A DNA stretch of 64,000 nucleotides, from contig NW_026912131.1 in the NCBI RefSeq assembly GCF_963662255.1, positions 248,001 to 312,000 of the forward strand, written 5' to 3'. This document shows positions 40,501 through 53,824 of the stretch, piece by piece. Positions within the stretch are counted from its first letter, which is position 1, and every line of letters starts with the position of its first letter. The notes beneath the pieces are model-generated. The model saw nothing but the letters and a program-made list of their open reading frames with translations, had not been told where the DNA came from and ran no database searches. The position numbers were made by a program, and so were the translations under genes. The DNA comes from Cinclus cinclus (taxonomy: Eukaryota; Chordata; Aves; Passeriformes; Cinclidae).

Positions 40501-41330
40501 GCAACAGCAGCTGGGACGGAGGAGGGAGAGGATGTGAGAGCAGGAGCCCTGCAGGCACCAAGGCTGGAGAAGGACGAGGTGCTGGAGCAGATTCCCCTGC
40601 AGCCCGTGCTGCAGCCCATAGGAAGGAGGATTTTGACCCGTAGCCCGTGGAGGTGAGTAGAGGAGCAGCTCCCCACTGCACCCCATGTAAGGACCCCAGA
40701 GCACAGCAGGTGGGGATGCCCTGAAGGGAGCTGCAGCCTGGGAGGAGCCCACACTCGAGTGGGCTCCTGGCAGGGGCTATGCTCTGTGGAGAGGAGTCCA
40801 TGCAGGAGCTGGCAGGACACCGGAGCAGTCTGCTCCTGAAGGACTGTAACCTGTGGAAAGGGACCTTGTGGAGCAGATCTTCGACAACTGCGGCCTGTGG
40901 GAAGGACCCACGCTGGAAAAGTTGGTGCAGGAATGTCTCCCATGGAGAAGGGAAACTGTCAGGAGAAAGGAGCAGCAGAGGTAAGTGTTATGAGGTGACA
41001 GCAATCCACATTCTGCATCTCGCGCACTGCTCAAGGGGATGAGGTAAAAGAGTTGGGAGTGAAGCTGAGCATTGCAAGAAGGGAGGGTAGGGGGAGATGT
41101 TTTCAGGTTTGTTCTTATTTCTCAGTTTCCTACTCTGCTTCATTGGTACTAAAGTAAGTAAATTTGCCCAAGGTGAATCTGCTTTGACTGTGACAGTAAT
41201 TGGTGAGTGATCTTCCTGACCCATGGGATTTTTATCCCATTTACTCCCTGTTATGGGTCAAAGAAGGGAAGTGATGGAGTGCCTCAGTGGGCACCTGGCT
41301 AGCCAAAATTGAGCCAGCACAGTTCTGCAA
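40500..41330 (+). mobile_element. Avian ERVL-type repeat, untranslated/LTR part
   Basis: Contains repeated phrases such as cctgtgggaaggacccacgctgg, tggagaagggaaactgtcagg, gtaattggtgagtgatcttcctgacccatggg, and cagtgggcacctggctagcc, which I recognise from a high-copy repeat of bird genomes. The exact family name is uncertain. Confidence 0.5.
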
Positions 41331-41699
41331 ACTCCGTTATCACCACCTCCAGCTTCCACACCCATTGCCCATGACTCCTCTATGTCCCTGACGCCTCTGT
41401 CAGTGAAGGGTCTGCCAGCAGTGCAGCATTTATTCTGCACTCTCTTTCCTGCACAATCAAGACATGCCAATGGCACAGGCTAGCCTGTGATGTGCAGTGG
41501 TCTGGGCCCTCATCTGCCACCAAAACTCCTCCCCGGGGCTGGACAGTCTGGAATTGCCTGTGGCAGGTCTGTGGCAAGTCCACGCTGAGTCCACACCAGT
41601 TCCATGGTGGGTCTCTGATGGGCACCTGGTGGTCCCTTGGTCCAGGTGCCGTGTCCCTCAGTAAGGACCTCCTCACTTTGTGCCCCCGTGGTCCTTCAG

Positions 41700-43841
41700 T
41701 GTCACCAGCACTTTTGTGCCTGCTTCAGGACCTCTTTCTCATCCACGTTGGGGAAGGACTCTCTGGAGATGATGGGGAAGGGATGGTAGCTTGGCTACTG
41801 TGTGGCCTTGCCATCCATGCCACAGTCACACGAGCACTGCACATCCAGGACAAGGTCCCTCAGCTCCGGCTCCTCTGCCTCCAGCCTTTGGGCCATACCC
41901 ATCAGCCTCCTGTGGCCGACAAAGGCTTGGCCAGGGCAAAGTACAGCTGCCATCAGCACCTTGTCCAGGGCCTGGTGGAGTTTGAAGAGCACCCAGCTGG
42001 GGCAGCAGTGCTGGATGTCCTTGTGGGCTGCCTGCAGGTCGCTCATGGCCTGATGCAGCCAACGCAGGGCCTCGGGGACAGATGGAGTCAGGGCCATGAG
42101 CTCCTCACTGCTCAGCCAGGAGCCGTCACCTCCCTGTCCATGGTGCCGGGCGGTGATCGCAGCTTTGTATAGGACCCAGAGCTGTGGCCACACCTTTGGC
42201 CACCTGACACCTCGCGGAGGCCTCAAGGTTGCCAGGCTGGGATCCTTCCATGGCCCCTCTTCTGCCACAGCCTCCTCCTGCAGCCTCTTCTCCGGCTCTA
42301 GTGCAGCACCCACCAGTGCCACGTTGCTCCCCTCCAGAACCAAGGCCCCGTCCTGTGGCTCCTGGCAGACCAGTATTTCACGCAGCACAGACAAAGCATA
42401 TACCTCCAGCTGCCCACCCAGGATGTTACTGATCTCCTGTGCCAGCGTCTCCATGACCCTCAGCTGGTGCCGGTTCTGCACCATCTCTGCGTGCCAGATT
42501 TAGAGGAGCCGCTGGGCACCATCAGACGGGCACACACGGATAACCTGTGACTGGGATCTGCCCTCCACCTCTACCCCACCGTGCACCAGCACGGTGCAGA
42601 TGTCCTTGCAGCACTGCACTTTCAGCTGCTCCACTGCCAAGCCAGCATCCCCCTCCATTGCCGGCACAGCCTTGTGGCTCTGCCACTGCAGCCCCAGGGA
42701 CTCCAGCCCCAGCCTAAACCACGGGGATACCAGCAGGGCCAGCAGACACCTCTGCACAGCGCACTGAGAGCTGGAGTGATGTGGCTGTGGACCACCCTCC
42801 TCCAGCTGCTTCTCTGTCACCTCTGACAGCGCCCATGGCCGCAGGTGTGGTGGCTGCCTTTGCAGCAGCCAGCTGCCGTTACAGCCAGACCCCAACAGCG
42901 CAGCCATGAACACAAAGGTCTTCTCCAGGACCTGAGCAGCCTCTGAGGGCACGCAGTCATTGAAGCACAGTCTGTGGGACAGCTCCAGGCAGCCAGCAGT
43001 GCTCAGCAGGTACAGCTTAGCCACACTGGAGCCATGGGGGGGGGGCTCTGGTTCCTCCCGCAGCAGCTGGAAGAAATGCCATGTGGCCAGCAGGACTGTC
43101 TTCTTCTGGCTCCTGCTAAGAGCCATGTCTCTCCTGATGGATTTGGGCCAGGACATGGCTGTAGCAAGGCAGTGTGGGGACCAGGACAATGCCAAGGTGT
43201 CGCAGGAGATCTCCAAAGGCAGCCATGTGGGGGCGAGGCCTGAGGAGGTAGGGGTAAAGTCAGCCTCGTCCAGGGGTGAGATCACTGCCTGGCGTGGCCT
43301 GGTCACATCCCATGACTTGGCCAGCACCAGGGGCAGCTCAGCAAGGTGCTCTGCATCCACCTCCTTCAGACGGGTCTGCAGGAAGCTGTACATGCCATGG
43401 AGCACCCTGGCCCATGTGCTTACCTGCAGATGTGTTGAGCACGCTGCCCTTGACACATGTTGCTGGTTGGCCACCGCCAGGGCAGTGGGTATCTCTACAA
43501 GGCCTCCCATGGCCTTCAGGGATCCCTTCTCAAGTTCAAGAGATTTTGTCAGGATGGTGGCTCATGTCCACAAGAGCTCAGCCACATTTTGGAAGTAGGA
43601 AACACTGCCTTTCAGAGCCACGGCCTTACTTCCAAAGGAGGGTGGAGGTTCATCAAGTTTGGGAGGATATGCAGTAGAGGAAGGAAGTGGATTGAGGTAA
43701 TTTTCCTCCAAAATCCTCTGACTCAGGATTTCCCAAAAAGATTGCGGGTTGCTTGAGCATCTCCTGCTGTCAGTTTAGAAGTTCTGCAGCATGGCAGGTA
43801 TCCTGAGCAGCTTCATGCTCTATCTCCTCAGCCTGCGCCAT
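41700..43841 (-). pseudogene. Intron-free broken gene copy, helical protein of unknown family
   Basis: A minus-strand frame runs about 700 codons without introns. It begins at a plausible ATG (43,841, MAQAEEIEHEAAQDTCHAAE), has TGA at 43,770-43,772, shifts frame at about 43.65-43.75 kb, then continues through TGA at 43,562-43,564 and TAA at 42,500-42,502 to TAG at 41,795-41,797; coding-like residues (ESFPNVDEKEVLKQAQKCW) follow. The two main open parts are 336 codons (43,510-42,500) and 229 codons (42,484-41,795) in one frame. Leu-rich helices suggest a HEAT/armadillo-type protein; I cannot name it. Lack of introns suggests a retrocopy. Confidence 0.55.
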
Positions 43842-44290
43842 GGAATCCTCTACAGAGAGGCCGGTGCAGGCACCTGCCTTAAGGAGGAAACCTGCCACAG
43901 CACAAGCTGGCTTGTAGCTAGGTAATTAATTCAGCCCTAGATCAGAAATTTGGTTTGATTAGTCTGGTGCAATAAACAGGCCCTAGGTGAACAATGATAG
44001 GGTATATTCAAACCCAAACAGAGATTTCACCCAATGAACTTCCATCCTAAGCAGCAGACACTTCACTGCTCAGAGAATTGGGCAGTCTCAAGTCCCAAAC
44101 CATCAGCTGTCATGAGCCAGGGAATTCAAACCCTCTCTTTAAGAAGGGTCTCAAACAATAAAGAGGATTTTGTCAGATGGATCAAGAAGGGTTGTGTCGT
44201 CTGTCTCCTATCATGACCCCAGTAAATGCTCAAGGTTCCTGCTGAGCACGGCAAGGGATGTCCAAAACCAAGGAGGTCCCCAGTGAACAT
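43842..44290. other. No gene; end of the first unit
   Basis: Mixed AT-rich sequence up to the point where the 44.3-kb duplication starts again at 44,291. An AATAAA occurs at about 44,156. The true start of the duplicated block may lie in here, since what precedes base 1 is not visible. Confidence 0.4.
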
Positions 44291-46789
44291 CAAGGCAAAC
44301 ACCTGGGCAATGCAGAGGCTAGGGATAACTCTGGGTGGAGAAGCTGTTCTGTGTCTTGGACGATGGATGGTGCCAGCCCCCTGAAGGAGCAGCCAAGACA
44401 AGTGCTTCAAGCTGACATGTCCTGCCCTTTGCTGCTGTCAGAAACACACGGGACAGATTTGCTGCCACAGGTCCACCAGACTTGATCCAGGAACAATGGA
44501 GGGCCGTGCATTGGTAGGGAACAGCCTGCAGCAAGGGCAAAGCAGGATCTTCTAGCAGCAAAGCCTGAGCCTGTGAAGAGGGCCACCTCCTCAGCAGACA
44601 CCATAGTGCTTCCCTCCAGCTCTGAATGTCGGCCACAAGTGCGTGCTTTTCTTCAGCGCCTGCTGCTTCTTGCTTTCTTCCAAGCCAGTCCAGGATTTAG
44701 TTTGGAAGCTCATGCATGTGTCTTTAAGGTGCCTGCATGGAGGAGAGGCATGGCAGCTGTGGCGCAGGCTTCACGTCCCTCTCACAATGGCACCAATGCC
44801 ACTGACTTGGGATGCCTGCCTTGGGAAGGTGAATCTGCCCTCAGAATGGCCATTGGAGTCAGTCGGGGCCACAGGCTGCAGCTGCAGCTGCCGAGGGTTG
44901 CTGTGAGGCTGGCAAGTCAAGAGCAAACCATTGTGGCCAATTCCGCTGAAGCCTTTTGCCAAAGCACATGCAACGGTGCCCACAGCCTGCCCCCTTTTGG
45001 CATCGCAGCCGGTGCGGATGCCTCGTGGAGCAGGTGCCAGCATTCAGAGTGCTGCTGTTCCTGTGCATGCTCCTGTGCTGTTTGTGTGGGCCCGGAGCCA
45101 CTGGGGCAGCAGCGACTCAGCAGCCCTGCTCAAGGAGACATGGCCGCCCTCCCTATGGAGGCAGAAGCTCTGAGGGCCCAGAGCTCTGTGTCAGGGGGGC
45201 CTCGGTCTCAGCTCCGTGGCCTGGGCAGCCGCCGGGGCCCGGTCTGGCCGCCAGCCCTGCCTGCGCCCACTGCCCTGGCGGCCCCCAGTGACTGTGCCCT
45301 GGCAGTGCCCCCTTGGCCTCCTTGTCCCCAGCCAGCCCAGCCTGGGCCCCTCGGGGCCGTCCCCACCTTCCTGCTGAGGCCCGGCCTCGAGGACTTCTGC
45401 CACAGGCGTGGCAGACTCTCTGGGGAAGCGCCAGTATAGCCAGGCGGAAGGAACAAGGTTGCCCAGGGGCTGCCTGTGGCCTCTGACACCCAGTTCCTCG
45501 GGGCTTCTCACCAGCCCGGCCCCTCAGGGGCCTTCTGTCCCCTAGGAAGCTCCTGTCACCCACTCCTTCCAGCCACGTGGGTCTCGTGCCTTCACATGGC
45601 CTTGGCCTGTCAGGGCCTACGCAGAACCTCATCCCTTTGCTCCCTTCCACCACCCCGTCTCTTCAAGGACTCCCCCAGCCTTGCCATCCTGCCCGTTTGA
45701 CCGCCTGAGAGGTGGCCGCAGACTCTGGTGCTGGGCTGTGGAGGGGGCAGAGGGCTGGGTGCTGCCTGGGGAGCCACGGTGCCACCCTGCTGCACAGCCC
45801 ATCCAGGCCGGGGCTCCATCCACACTCGGCTTTGGGGCCACAGGAGCCCGGAGCAGAGCCCGCGCTGAAAGGAGTTGAGCAATAATTAACTCAAGGATCC
45901 ATGAATTAAGTATTAAGAGTCAGCAAATATTAATCAGAAGCTTAAGAAGGAAGATGCACTGTAGCCATTTTTAAATCATAGAAACAGCATGCACCTTGTT
46001 CAGATAAGAGGAGGAAAACCTGTTGAAAACGCTGAACCAGCCAATGAAGGAGTCTGCATGCTTGGCATGCTTTGTGTTTGGTACAGCACAGGGCCAGGGG
46101 GAGTGGTTGTGGCTGTAAATGGGTGTTTGGCCACCACCACAGCCTCATCAGACCCCACGGCTGCAGCCATTCCCTGCCAAAGCCTTCACCTGGCCCAGCC
46201 CATCCTGGCTTCAAGGAATGGGTTCCATCCAGCCCCTGTGCCCACATGCCAGGCTCAAGGGTTTGCAAGAAGTTTTCTCCCAACTTTATGAAACCTGCAC
46301 CAAGAGTGTCCCTTTACTGTGCTGTGAAGAGTAAAAAACCCCTCAAGTTTAACTCTACTGCACCTAACGAGTGTTCCATGCACCCCTTAGCAGAGACCCC
46401 ACAATAGCCCTGTGTGCCTCAGGAGCTCCAGGCCCAGGTGATGCCACTGAAGAAGATGTGCCCTCAGTCCAGGGATGCTCAGCATGGGCTCCCCCAGCCC
46501 CTCGAGGCCTCGCCCCTGCTCACAGCATCCCCTGCCTGGCTCCTGCCTGCCTGCCCCTGGGCATCCATGGCTGCTCCTGGACATGGAGCTCAGCCAGTGC
46601 TGGTGCTGTGTGGGCTTTGCTGGTGCTACCACCCAGACATAGCTGTGTGCTTTGGTTTAGATTTTGTTTCCTGGCTATTGCACCAAAAATGTTTTAATTT
46701 GGGTTTGGCAACTTTAATATATTTACCTTTTGTTTTGAAATGGAATTAGGAGTAAAAGCGAAGCAGGCCCAAAACTTAACAGGGGATAA

Positions 46790-47530
46790 ATAAAAACTTT
46801 ATTATCAACACAAAGGAAAATAATAATAAATTCAGAATAGATCTTCAGACTACTTTCTCCTTCTTCTTTTCACACTTTAACAACATACAGAGACATTTCA
46901 GTCAATGCCTTTACTTAAAAAATCTTTTTCAGTTCACATCGGGGAGAGGAGTTTCTTCTTGTTCAACTATCGGGATCCTTTTCAAGAGAGGAAATAACCA
47001 GTTCTCTCCTGACTTCACTTTTCTTCATGAACAGCAGCCGCCCGGAGATCTGCAATCGTGATACTCGTCCCACCTTCACAGCCTTCCCAGAGCTGTGCTT
47101 GTGGGCCATGTCAAAGTCATGGGGTTTTACTTTTAAGGATGAGCTACTCAAAGGCAAAAGTTCTCTTCAGCTCTCTTCCCTCTGTTCATATTTCATTCCC
47201 AGGAACAGAGATCCCCCTTTTTCCCTCGGGGCAAAGGATCTTCCAAAACACTTCCCACCTCACCACACCCGCCATGTCTTTCTCCATGGTTTCAAGGAAT
47301 TTTTAGTGTAGCACAGTCCACCCCTGTAACTTAGAAAAAGATTTTTCAGCCAACCTTCATGGTGTCTCCTCATTCTCCTTCCATGTAGAAACTTAGCTTT
47401 TGCTTCACTGACTTTGGTGTATCCTTTCTGTTCTTTTTCCTTTCACACATGGAAGGATCAAAGGTCTGTAAGTCTTATCTGAGTACTGGAAAAAGTTAAA
47501 AATCTCACACAGAAGTTGCAGGGTTTTGGC
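46790..47530 (-). other. 3'-UTR-like transcript end with AATAAA (copy 2)
   Basis: Second copy of 2,500-3,240 with the same AATAAA (46,798-46,803, minus strand). Confidence 0.35.
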
Positions 47531-48240
47531 CAGGCCATGCTGGAGCTGTGTCAGGATCTCAGGCCGCCCAGGCCGCGCTGGGGGTGGGGGCGGATGAAAA
47601 CTGCAGAGTCCAGTCAGAGGAGAAATCGGTGACAAGGCTCTGGCTCCATGGCTGCCCTCCGGTGCCAGCTGCACCCAGCTCCAGCCGCGGGCCGGGGGTT
47701 CTCCCTCTGCCTTGCCCGACAAGCAAAGGCGTGGGGGGCTCTGCCAAACCAGGGCCCAGCTGCCTCCCCCCAGGCCGCGAGGGCGGCTGGGCGGGCTCGG
47801 CCACCCCAGGGCTGCTCTGAACGGGGGCAGGGCAGGGCCCCCCGAGCCGCGGCCACACCGGGGGAGGGCGAGGATCTTAGCAATGGCCTTTTCTTCTTTT
47901 TGGCTATTGGGGCCGCTGGTTGAAAACGGGGCCCAGCAGCCTCCCGAGCCCACCCCTGCCTGGCCCGGGCCGCGTTGGAAGGGGGCCTGGCCCAGGTTGG
48001 GGTTACCTTGTGAGATGTCAGAAATGAAAGAGAGCTTTTCCCGGCGTTTAATTGCTTCAAATGTGATTCACGGAGAGAACTGGCTTTTCCAATTGGTTTC
48101 TCAGGCTGTCAACAGCTAAACCAGCCTCCAATTGGTGCCATCAATTCACAGAGGAAGTTCTCATGGAGAAAAACTTCCTAGTATTCCCTCCCCTCAGGTG
48201 CCTTCAAGATAAAACCAGCACACTGTGACAACTCAATTTC

Positions 48241-51200
48241 TTTATTTGAACTTGAAACGTGGGCCAATCCCTGCCATGGCAGAGAGGGGCTGCCCAATTT
48301 CAGTCTGGGCTGGGGAGCAGGGCCAGGGGGCTCAGGGGCAGGGGTTCTCGTTTTGGAGGTCTGGGTGCTGGGATGCGCTCAAGACGGGGCTGCAGCCACA
48401 CCAGGGCAGATGGGGACAGACGTGAAGAACTGGGAGTCAAGTTCTCACTGCCTGAGCTCTTGGGCGGCTCTTCTGAGTCTGCACAGCAGCACCTGTGGAG
48501 AGAGGAATGGCTGAGGCCCCAGCTGCCCGTGGCACACAGGGACCCTCCTGCACAGCAGGGCCCAGAGCTGGCAAGGCTCCCCAGCACGGCTGGAGCTGCC
48601 GACACACCTTGGCCCAGCTGGACAGGTGCCCCTCAAGGCCCTGGTGAGCAGGGGATGGCTCTGGGCAGGGTCCCTGGCCAGGAGCGGGCTCCAGAGCTCG
48701 TCTGCCTTTCAAGGGCAATCTGCTCCCTGCTCTTTCTCCTCCCCACCTTGCTCTGCCTCTGCCCGCTGCTCCTGGGGCTGCTCTTGGCCACGCAGCCTCA
48801 GTGGGAGCCAGCACTGGCTGCAGCCCCAGCGGGCTCCCCAGGACAAGGCCCAGCAATGAAGAGGCCAATTAAAGCACTGGGCAGCAGCAGAACCCTCAGC
48901 AGAGTTTTTTGGACAACCACTGATGATCCAAAACTACACAGCAGCCTCACTAGCAATGTTTCCTGACTATCAGCAGCCTTGAAAAGAAGCTCTTTGAGGC
49001 AGAGATCAGCAAAACACTCACCATTTCCTCTTCCAGCAAAACCAGATTCCGGCAGAACACATCATCAGGAGCACTGCCCCACCAGACACAATGGCCACTA
49101 ACTTATTCAGACAACGGGTTCCCCAGCAGAAAACTCTTCTCGTGCTTTTCCCAAGATTTTCAGCACGTGCTGAGGTGCCAACTGCATCTGTGGGAGCAGA
49201 GGGGAATGTGAGCCCATGCTGGGCTCCACTGCTGAGCTGGCAGCTCAGTGGATACAGCCAGGACGTTCTCTCTTTCCCCCAGAGCTGGGGCCTGGGGCAC
49301 CTTGGCAGGCATTGGCACAGGGCTGCTCAGTACCCAAACCCCTGAGACTACATGGGATAATTCCCCAGGGCTGTGTTATTCTTCTCCAGGCAATATTTCT
49401 CAAAATACATGGAAAAGGACAAGGAAAATGCCCAGGGGTTTGGAACTGTTCCAGAACCCACACTTCTCCGCAAATCTGCCCCTCCAGATCTACCCTTAGA
49501 CCAGGAAATTCCAGGAGATCTCAGGTTGTGCTTGGCCCGTGGGGTAGATTGGGCTCCCAGTCAGCTGATGGCAAACGCCTTCCTGCAGAGGCTGGGGAGA
49601 AGCTGCAGCCAGGCCAGGCTGGCAAACAGCTCTGCAGGGTGTGACAGCAGCAGCAGCAGCAGCAGCAGGGCAGCGAGGCTGCCATGGATCCCTCCCTGCT
49701 GTGCCGTGTCCAGATATGCAGAGAAAGCCCCCGGCTGCTGAGTCTCAGCAGAAGGCTGAGGGAAATGCACCCACCACGGCGTCTCTCCAGATCACTCAGC
49801 ATCTTGGCCATGTGTTTGGATACCTCCAGGGACTTATTGTCTCCTGTAGGTTTGTACCTCTCTCTTGGTGGAACTTAAGAGGAAGTATTTCCATTTCAGA
49901 TGAATGGATCCCATAAAAGTAGTGATCAGCCTGTGGGCTCAGCAGGGACACACTACTCACCCCTGCTATGGGAGCTGGGCTGGTGTGCAGCAACCTGCAA
50001 AGGACCTTGAAAAGTCTTCCCTGCAGACACACCTGTAACTCAATAGCCACAGAAGATTCTGTCACCTGGTTTCTGCCAGGTTGTCAAGGATTATTCCTTG
50101 GCGAGATGCTGAGAACATACCTGCAGGAGGCTCCAGAGGCTGAAAATCTTCATGAAGCCAAGGTGCTGGAGAAGCCTTCCTAGCACGCTCACCTAGAAGG
50201 GAGCACAGATGAGAACCATTTCCATGGTGTGCTGGGATCCCCTTCTGCCTTAGGGAACTGGGCATTGCAAGGGGGTCAGGTAAGGCTGTGGCAGCCAGAT
50301 GTCAATGGACATGGCCACAGCTGCTGAGGGGCCTGGAGAGCTCTATGGTGGCTCTGGTCACTCTCCACACTCTTTCCATGCCCTTTGCAACATCCCTGGA
50401 GGGGCAGTTGTAGTACCCAGGGCCGCTGGGGTTTCTGTGAGTCCCCGAGAGGAAAGCCTCCCTAAATCCCTGGCAAAAACCGCAGCCGGCAGTGCCACAA
50501 TCATCCCTCCCAACCTCCCTCTCTCCTTCTGCTGGGCCAGCTCCCCCAGCCCAAGGGGACAGAGGCCGGCCCTCTCAGGACACACTGGATCCCTGCTCTC
50601 CCCCTCTGCCCTTTGCCAACCACAGGCATCCCTTGCAAATCCTCCCAGCTTTCAGGCAGTGTCTCCCACAGAGGGACCCCAGCAGGACTGCTCAGTACCC
50701 GAGTGCCCTGAGCCTGCTCGGGATAATTCCTCTGGTTTGTGCCGCTCTTGTCCGGGCTGTGCCCGCGCTGCCAAGCAGCAGAGATGGCAGCTCAAGGCTC
50801 AGCAGGGCTCAGGCCCAGAGGCTCAGCAATTACCTCCTGTGACTGTGCCTGGCTTCACCTCTCTTCCTGTAGCAGAGGCTGGTACAGAAGCACTGCTTGC
50901 TCTGGGAAACTCAGCCTTCTGCACAGTCTCCCGTTCCATCTCTGGACAAAGGAAAAGGGATAGCTGGATCAGATGGAGTTCTTCCCCAAGGGGAAGATCC
51001 CATCTTCAGGAGGCAGTGCTTGTTGAAGTCATGGATATGATTCAGGAAGTTATCCAAACTTTGGTGATGGGACGGGTCCCTCTGTCCTCCAAACAGCCCT
51101 TACACCTGATCTACCCTGAGACCAGCAGATTACAGGAGATCTCAGGGTGTGCATGGTCCATGGTGTAGATTAAGCTCCCTGTCAGCTGATGGCAAATGCC

Positions 51201-52809
51201 TTCCTGCAGAGGCTGGGGAGAAGCTGCAGCCAGGCCAGGCTGGGAAACAGCTCTGCAGGGTGTGACAGCAGCAGCAGCAGGGCACTGAGGCTGCCATGAA
51301 TCCCTTCCTGCTGTGCTGGGCACAGCGTGTCCAGATGTGCAGAGGTAGATCCCGGCTGCTGAGTTTCAGGAGAAGGCTGAGGGAAATGCACCCACCTTGT
51401 CTTCCCTGCAGCATTTCCTTCAGCATCTGCATCATCCGTTCAGATGGCTCACTGAGTTTCTTGTGTCCTGTAGCTTTCTTCTTTCCCATCGGAGGACCTT
51501 GGAGCAAAGTAGTTCCATTTCCCAGGACTGGATCCCACAACAGCAGTGCTCAGCCTGTGGGCTCAGCAGGGACACACTACTCACCCCTGCCGTGGGAGCT
51601 GGGCTGGTGTGCAGCAACCAGCAAAGGACCTTGAAAAGTCTTCCCTGCAGACACACCTGTAACTCAACAGCCACAGAAGCTTCTGTCATCTCTGTTGCTC
51701 TGCATGGGCAGCTCTGAGCCACAAGAGCTCTGAGGGCATTGCACAGGGCCAGGGCACACACGTGCACAGCTCTGTCCTGGCATCTGCAGCCATGTCCCCC
51801 ATGCTGAGCTTTGGGCTCTGAGCTGGCAGCTCCCCCAGAGGGACAGACCTTCACCTACCCTCAGCATCTCCCAGAGGCCCAGTCCTAGATGTGGGTTGGG
51901 AAGCCTGATCCACTTCATCAACAGGTGCATCTACAAAGAAAGTCAGGGCAGAACAGCTCCCAGCACTGCAGGAGATCTTCCGCCTGCCTGGGGCTGGCAA
52001 AGGAGCCGTGCAAGGCACAGCCCTGCTCCCTTCCCTTCCCTTCCCTTCCCTTCCCTTCCCTTCCCTTCCCTTCCCTTCCCTTCCCTTCCCTTCCCTTCCC
52101 TTCCCTTCCCTTCCCTTCCCTTCCCTTCCCTTCCCTTCCCTTCCCTTCCCTTCCCTTCCCTTCCCTTCCCTTCCCTTCCCTTCCCTTCCCTTCCCTTCCC
52201 TTCCCTTCCCTTCCCTTCCCTTCCCTTCCCTCTTAGCTCCTCCCCATGAATGCACAGAGCACATGGAAGAAGACACCGGCATTGCACATGGGAAGAGGAT
52301 TGACAGCTAAATGCTCCTTCCTCCCACTGACAGCGATCCCGTGGGATCACCCAGGGCTCCAGAAGGCAGCAAGGCATATATTCCAGAATCCATCAAGCCT
52401 GACTTGATCTCAACCAAAACTGCATGAGTGAGCTTTAGCCAGATGTGAATGGATATGGCCAGAGCAGCTCAGGGGCCTGGAAGGGAGCTCGGGGCTGCCT
52501 CTTGTCACTCTCCACACTGATTGCAGGTCCTGTGCAACATCCCTGGACAGGAAACCGCGGCAGCCCAGGGCCCCTGTGGGCTCCATGTCTCCCTCCCTCC
52601 CTCCCTCCCACAGAGGAAAGCCTCCCCAAAGCCCTATGGAAAACCATCCCCAGCGCTTCCTGGGGAGAAGGGGGCGCTGTCCTGGGAAAGGGGAGCCAGG
52701 CCGCCGGCTCACCTGCTCCCTTCCCTCGCCACGGAGCTGCCTGGGCAGCCCTGGCAGGCAGGGCCACTGCCAGGAGGAGCAGGAGGAAGAGGCGCAGAGC
52801 AAGGGCCAT
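48241..52809 (-). CDS. Unrecognised type I membrane protein gene, ten exons (copy 2)
   Basis: Second copy of the gene at 3,951-8,529. Exons: 52,809-52,713, 51,930-51,859, 51,644-51,585, 51,497-51,396, 50,941-50,834, 50,192-50,121, 50,020-49,961, 49,873-49,775, 49,187-49,022, 48,492-48,300; AATAAA at 48,246-48,241. I saw no coding change relative to copy 1. Differences fall in introns: for example two fewer GGGAA units in intron 1 and a ccc to ctc change near 51,250. Two apparently intact, near-identical copies argue for recent duplication or an assembly artefact. Confidence 0.6.
52031..52230 (+). repeat. (TTCCC)n microsatellite, 40 units
   Basis: Perfect array of 200 bases at the place of the 42-unit array of unit 1, in intron 1 of the copy-2 membrane protein gene. 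Confidence 0.97.
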
Positions 52810-53824
52810 GGTGCCTTGCCCTCTGCCAGTCCCACAGCTCTTGCTGCCACCGCTGTTCTGACACCGCTGTCCCAATGTCTGCACCACTGCTGCTGCCGCC
52901 ACTGCTGCCACAACAATTTGTGGTCAAGGACTGACTGGTCGGTGGCTGTGGTGCTGTGCAACCACGGGGCTCTGGGACCTCTGTGACCCCAGAGCCTGCT
53001 GTGACCTCAGCCTGCTGTGACCCCAGAGCCTGCTGTGACCTCATGGCCTTAGCTGTAGCCCCAGAGTGTACCCCCATCTGTACGAATGGGCTGCCCTGAT
53101 TGTAAATGTTTTGCTTCATCCAAGGGCCATTGCTTAGCAGAACCTTAGTTCTGCATGCTGACATTGCTGGTCAGGCTGTGTCCCTGGACATGCTCTTGAT
53201 GGCTTCCTGGAGCAACAGGGAACAAAGAGACACATAACCCCTTATGCATCCAAAGGAGATTGCTTTAGTATAGAAATCACCCCCCTTTTCTACCTTTAAT
53301 GTCAACCAGACAAAACCAAAACTTTTGAGAAGATGGGCACCCATTGTCTGGCTCAGCTGCTGTCTGCCCATGCATCTTTTCCCCTCAGTCTGCTTCCCAC
53401 TGATCTGCTGTCCATGCCTTCCTCCTCATAACTGCCTCTCACTCCCCAGCCAACTTCCAACTGTCCAGCCTGCAGCTGAGCCTTCCCCACAGGGCCTTCT
53501 GGTGAACACAACCCTTAACAACTTTAACAATTAGAATCCCATATCCCACAGCTTCCCTCTTTTCCTGGGCATGTCCCTGGAGGAGGGCCAGCTTCAGATG
53601 ATGCCCCTGAAGGAGATGTGCCCTCAGCCCAGGGATGCTCAGCATGGGCTCCTCCAGTCCCTCAGGGCCCATCACTGGTCAGCCTCTGGGTCAGCAGGGA
53701 CACTCTACTCACCCCTGCCATGGGAGCTGGGCCTACGTGACACAACCAGCCCTGGAGCTGGGAATGTTCTCCTTGCAGAGACACCTGTAACTCAAGAGCT
53801 TCTGTCATGTCTGCTGATGTACCT

